Below, piece by piece: positions 61,725 to 64,000 of a stretch of 64,000 nucleotides of DNA (its first letter is position 1; each line of letters opens with the position of its first letter). Source of the stretch: an uncultured Bacteroidales bacterium (GTDB lineage Bacteria; Bacteroidota; Bacteroidia; Bacteroidales; Muribaculaceae); assembly GCA_902760865.1 (NCBI GenBank), contig CACWID010000008.1, positions 1 to 64,000 of the forward strand, given 5' to 3'. A program made the translations under genes and the position numbers. The notes beneath the pieces were generated by a model. That model searched no databases and had not been told where the DNA came from. It saw nothing but the letters and a program-made list of their open reading frames with translations.

Positions 61725-61761
61725 GTTCCCGAGGGAAATCTCCCTTCGGGAACTTGTTTTT
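61725..61761 (+). terminator. rho-independent terminator
   Basis: GTTCCCGAGGGA / TCCCTTCGGGAAC stem, short loop, then TTGTTTTT. Follows the 58902 protease gene. Confidence 0.75.
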
Positions 61762-61795
61762 ACATTAATACCAGTCCTACAAATATATCGTTTGG

Positions 61796-61851
61796 GAATC
61801 AATGCGTCAGCAACTCCCCCTCTAAGGGGGCCGGGCAGGCGTCGATGCTAC
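61796..61851. repeat. GC-rich dispersed element, copy 3 (reverse orientation)
   Basis: CAACTCCCCCTCTAAGGGGG then CCGGGC and CGATGCTAC, the reverse complement of the elements at 31436 and 41118. The rest of the 502-bp gap (61674-62175) holds the terminator, a CCTGGCG-TT-GCGCCAGG hairpin near 61988, and a promoter. Confidence 0.75.
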
Positions 61852-62087
61852 CGATGAAAGTCGTTAGCTGCAGTAGCACGAACGCCCGCGCCCTGACAGG
61901 TGCTCCCTATTGGTCAAGAAGGGGTGTTGTTAACGCATTCATTCTCAGCTGATACTCTGTCTTTACACGAGCTGGATGTCCATCGGCCTGGCGTTGCGCC
62001 AGGTGTCATTTTGAAGCCCTGCGGCCCGCCACGATGTCATTTTCGTGTAAAAAAATGGTTTTTCTGAATAATTTATTAGAACAAATA

Positions 62088-62119
62088 TTTGGTTGTTATT
62101 ATTGGTTTTTGTTATTTTG
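62088..62119 (+). promoter_or_regulatory. promoter of the last protease gene
   Basis: TTTG (62088-62091), 20 bases, TTATTTTG (62112-62119). Leader about 55 bases. Confidence 0.6.
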
Positions 62120-62175
62120 CGGCGTATTCAAGAAACATCTTTTTTTCGTTTTATAATTATCAAAATTCAGTGCTT

Positions 62176-64000
62176 ATGAAGAAAATTCTATTGCTTGTTG
62201 TGGCCGTTCTTATGGCCCTTCAAATGTCGGCTGGCGACGTCACTGCCTCGCAGGCACAGGCCGCAGCCAATGCGTTTCTTAGAAAACAGGTAGCCGCAGG
62301 TCATCTTAAAGCCTCGGCAGTATCTAACCTGCAACTTGTCAAGTCTGAAGCCTCGGTGGCTAAACCCACGGCCGTGGACTACTACATCTTCAATTCGGCT
62401 AAATCCTATGTGGTAGTTTCCGGTGATGACTTGGCACCCCAAATCCTGATGTACGGTGAGGAGGGTTCTCTCGACTTGAACAACATCCCTCCCGGCATGC
62501 AGTGGTTACTCAACAAGTACAAATATCAGATCGACGGCCTCAAGGCTGGTACCATGGTGCCGGTGAAGCTCCCCAAGTTTGCCACCACACCCGTTGCACC
62601 GCTGGTAAACGCCAACTGGGACCAGAGCGCACCTTATAACAACCAGTGCCCCTCCAGTGGCGGCAGTCACGCTGTCACGGGTTGCCCGGCCACTTCGTTG
62701 GCCATGTGCTACTACAAGTGGAAATGGCCCGAGACCTATCCCGCAGTAGCAGCACTCTCGGGTACTGGCGGCCTCAGTGCCGCTGCTCTGCCTGAACGTG
62801 CAGCCGACTGGGCTAACATCATCGACGAGTACACTGGTCCGACCAACTATACTTCCACAAGTGAACAGAAGGACGCTGTGGCATGGCTGATGCGCTATGC
62901 AGGCCAGTCAATTCCCGATTACCAGTACAGCACCAGTGCCAGCGGTGCCAACGACCCCGAGATCTTCCAGGGCTGTAAAAACATGGGTTATACTGATGCA
63001 CAGTACCTCCTGCTCACCGAGCTCGAGAGTTCGGGTTGGACCTACACCAATGGCCCGCAGCAGTATACCGACGCCGAGTGGAACGAATTTATGTTGAACG
63101 AGCTGCACAACGGCCGTCCCATCGAGTATCTGGCTTATGATATCCAGAATGGCTATAACGTTTCGGGTCACGCCTTCAATGTGTTTGGCTGCAATGCCAG
63201 TGGCCAGTACTACGTGAACTGGGGCTGGAGCGGCGACAGCAACGGCTATTGCACGCTGCACAACTTCACCACCGCTACTGGTGCAACGGGTCAGGCTGGC
63301 GCCTACGTCTTCAAGTATGGCGAGGCCATGATTATCGGTATCGAGCCTCCCGCAGGAGCCCTCAACACTCCCAGGATTAAGGTTAACCCCACCTCGCTCA
63401 TAATGAACGCTATTGTGGGCAATCCTGTCACCGCCACCTTCACCGTTACCGGTTACAACCTCACCGACAGGGTGAATCTGGCCCTCAGCGGTAGTAACGC
63501 TTTCTCGCTGAGCACCACCAGCATCAGCGCTGCCCAGGCCGCTAACGAAGTGACTGTCACTGTGACCTATAACCCCACAGTGTCAGGCACCGATGAGGCC
63601 ACCGTTACGTTGACCAGCGCCGAGGCCGAGGCCGTGACGCTCAAGATTAACGGTACTGCCGACCTGGAGACCTATAAACCCGTGATGCTCGATGCCCGCA
63701 ATATCACATCCACCTCGTTTACCGCTGCCTGGACCGACGAGACCCCTGCTGCCAACGTGGAGAGCTACACCCTCTATGTGAGCGACAAGCCGTTCCGTCC
63801 TCCCTATGCTCTGCTTGACAGCGTCGACTGGAGTAGTAACAACAACGTACCTTCTGGCTGGACGCAAAGCGGTCTGAATTATTGGAGTTCCAATAGCGCA
63901 AGCTACCTGAGCGACGGCGGCTATGTGCAGACCAAGACCTACGATCTCACGGGTTATGACAAGGTGACCGTGATGGTTTACTCTGAGCCTTATCAAGGCA
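62176..64000 (+). CDS. C10 cysteine protease, truncated by window end
   Basis: At least 608 residues, open to the window edge. Signal peptide (MKKILLLVVAVLMALQMSA), propeptide, catalytic Cys170 ('AVTGCPATSLAM') and His332 ('SGHAFNVFG', then 'YYVNWGWSG'). An ASH/Ig-like domain (about 395-495, 'FTVTGYNLTDRVNLALSG') and the start of the FN3-with-insert domain ('TSFTAAWTDETPAANVESY') follow. The architecture predicts a DVT-class dockerin pair beyond the window. The ATG at 62176 is supported by the signal peptide and promoter. Confidence 0.92.
   Translation, partial: MKKILLLVVAVLMALQMSAGDVTASQAQAAANAFLRKQVAAGHLKASAVSNLQLVKSEASVAKPTAVDYYIFNSAKSYVVVSGDDLAPQILMYGEEGSLDLNNIPPGMQWLLNKYKYQIDGLKAGTMVPVKLPKFATTPVAPLVNANWDQSAPYNNQCPSSGGSHAVTGCPATSLAMCYYKWKWPETYPAVAALSGTGGLSAAALPERAADWANIIDEYTGPTNYTSTSEQKDAVAWLMRYAGQSIPDYQYSTSASGANDPEIFQGCKNMGYTDAQYLLLTELESSGWTYTNGPQQYTDAEWNEFMLNELHNGRPIEYLAYDIQNGYNVSGHAFNVFGCNASGQYYVNWGWSGDSNGYCTLHNFTTATGATGQAGAYVFKYGEAMIIGIEPPAGALNTPRIKVNPTSLIMNAIVGNPVTATFTVTGYNLTDRVNLALSGSNAFSLSTTSISAAQAANEVTVTVTYNPTVSGTDEATVTLTSAEAEAVTLKINGTADLETYKPVMLDARNITSTSFTAAWTDETPAANVESYTLYVSDKPFRPPYALLDSVDWSSNNNVPSGWTQSGLNYWSSNSASYLSDGGYVQTKTYDLTGYDKVTVMVYSEPYQG

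Noticed and set aside
4280-64000. Type IX secretion C-terminal domains on the secreted proteins
   Set aside because: The C-termini are calcium-loop dockerin pairs; none shows the beta-sandwich sorting domain with the usual terminal Lys-rich strand.

Overview
The window is chromosomal DNA from a Bacteroidales bacterium. Evidence for this is the repeated Bacteroidetes-type promoter (TTTG, about 19-20 bases, TAnnTTTG), a SusC/SusD-type outer-membrane pair, SPII lipoproteins, and housekeeping genes of Bacteroidetes character (truA, speA, class II fba, aroB, miaA, xth, cutC). The many C-terminal dockerin-like repeats and streptopain-like proteases would suit a gut Muribaculaceae or Prevotellaceae relative, but that placement is inference. 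There is no CRISPR array, no rRNA and one tRNA (Pro, GGG).

Layout. 1-125: probable end of an insertion sequence. 125-4.1 kb: a RecA-like ATPase with a degenerate P-loop, then truA and speA. 4.3-6.1 kb: first dockerin-tagged secreted protein. 6.4-13.4 kb: mostly housekeeping (fba, tRNA-Pro, a GH53 galactanase, a DMT transporter, aroB, a HAD phosphatase, an M15-like lipoprotein), separated by palindromic intergenic repeats and an 82-bp tandem repeat. 13.58-14.95 kb: a DUF6922-like/AbiEii-like toxin-antitoxin pair overlapping a low-molecular-weight tyrosine phosphatase gene. 14.95-37 kb: a polysaccharide-utilisation-like locus with a GH20 hexosaminidase, a SusE/F-like protein, SusC, SusD, two surface lipoproteins, a GHL10 hydrolase, a CotH-like protein, two paralogous unknown proteins and a NAGPA-like phosphodiester glycosidase. 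The last five carry C-terminal dockerin pairs. 37-38.2 kb: cutC and a remnant of a C10 protease gene. 38.2-64 kb: eight streptopain-family (C10) protease genes, seven with a visible dockerin pair and the last cut by the window edge. They are interrupted by miaA, an AI-2E family permease, xth, an RluA-type pseudouridine synthase and a stand-alone TonB C-terminal protein.

Main biological point. Fifteen coding sequences or remnants in 64 kb carry dockerin-like calcium loops (xDVNxDGxVNIxDVxxLI). They are placed almost always at the extreme C-terminus of otherwise unrelated secreted modules: proteases, glycosidases, CotH, NAGPA and unknown propeller-like proteins. No cohesin, scaffoldin or type IX C-terminal sorting domain is visible. 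The tags fall into two sequence classes, DVN...LID and DVT...LIN. This looks like a dockerin-tagged secretome for assembling or anchoring proteases and glycan-active proteins at the cell surface. Its receptor is not in the window, so the function is a hypothesis.

A second theme is intergenic repeat content: a 22-bp palindrome (five copies), a GC-rich element (three copies), hairpins with different stems but a constant tail, long inverted repeats, and an 82-bp tandem array. A 24-bp duplication of the GH20 3' end brackets the SusE/F-like gene and suggests that gene was inserted there.
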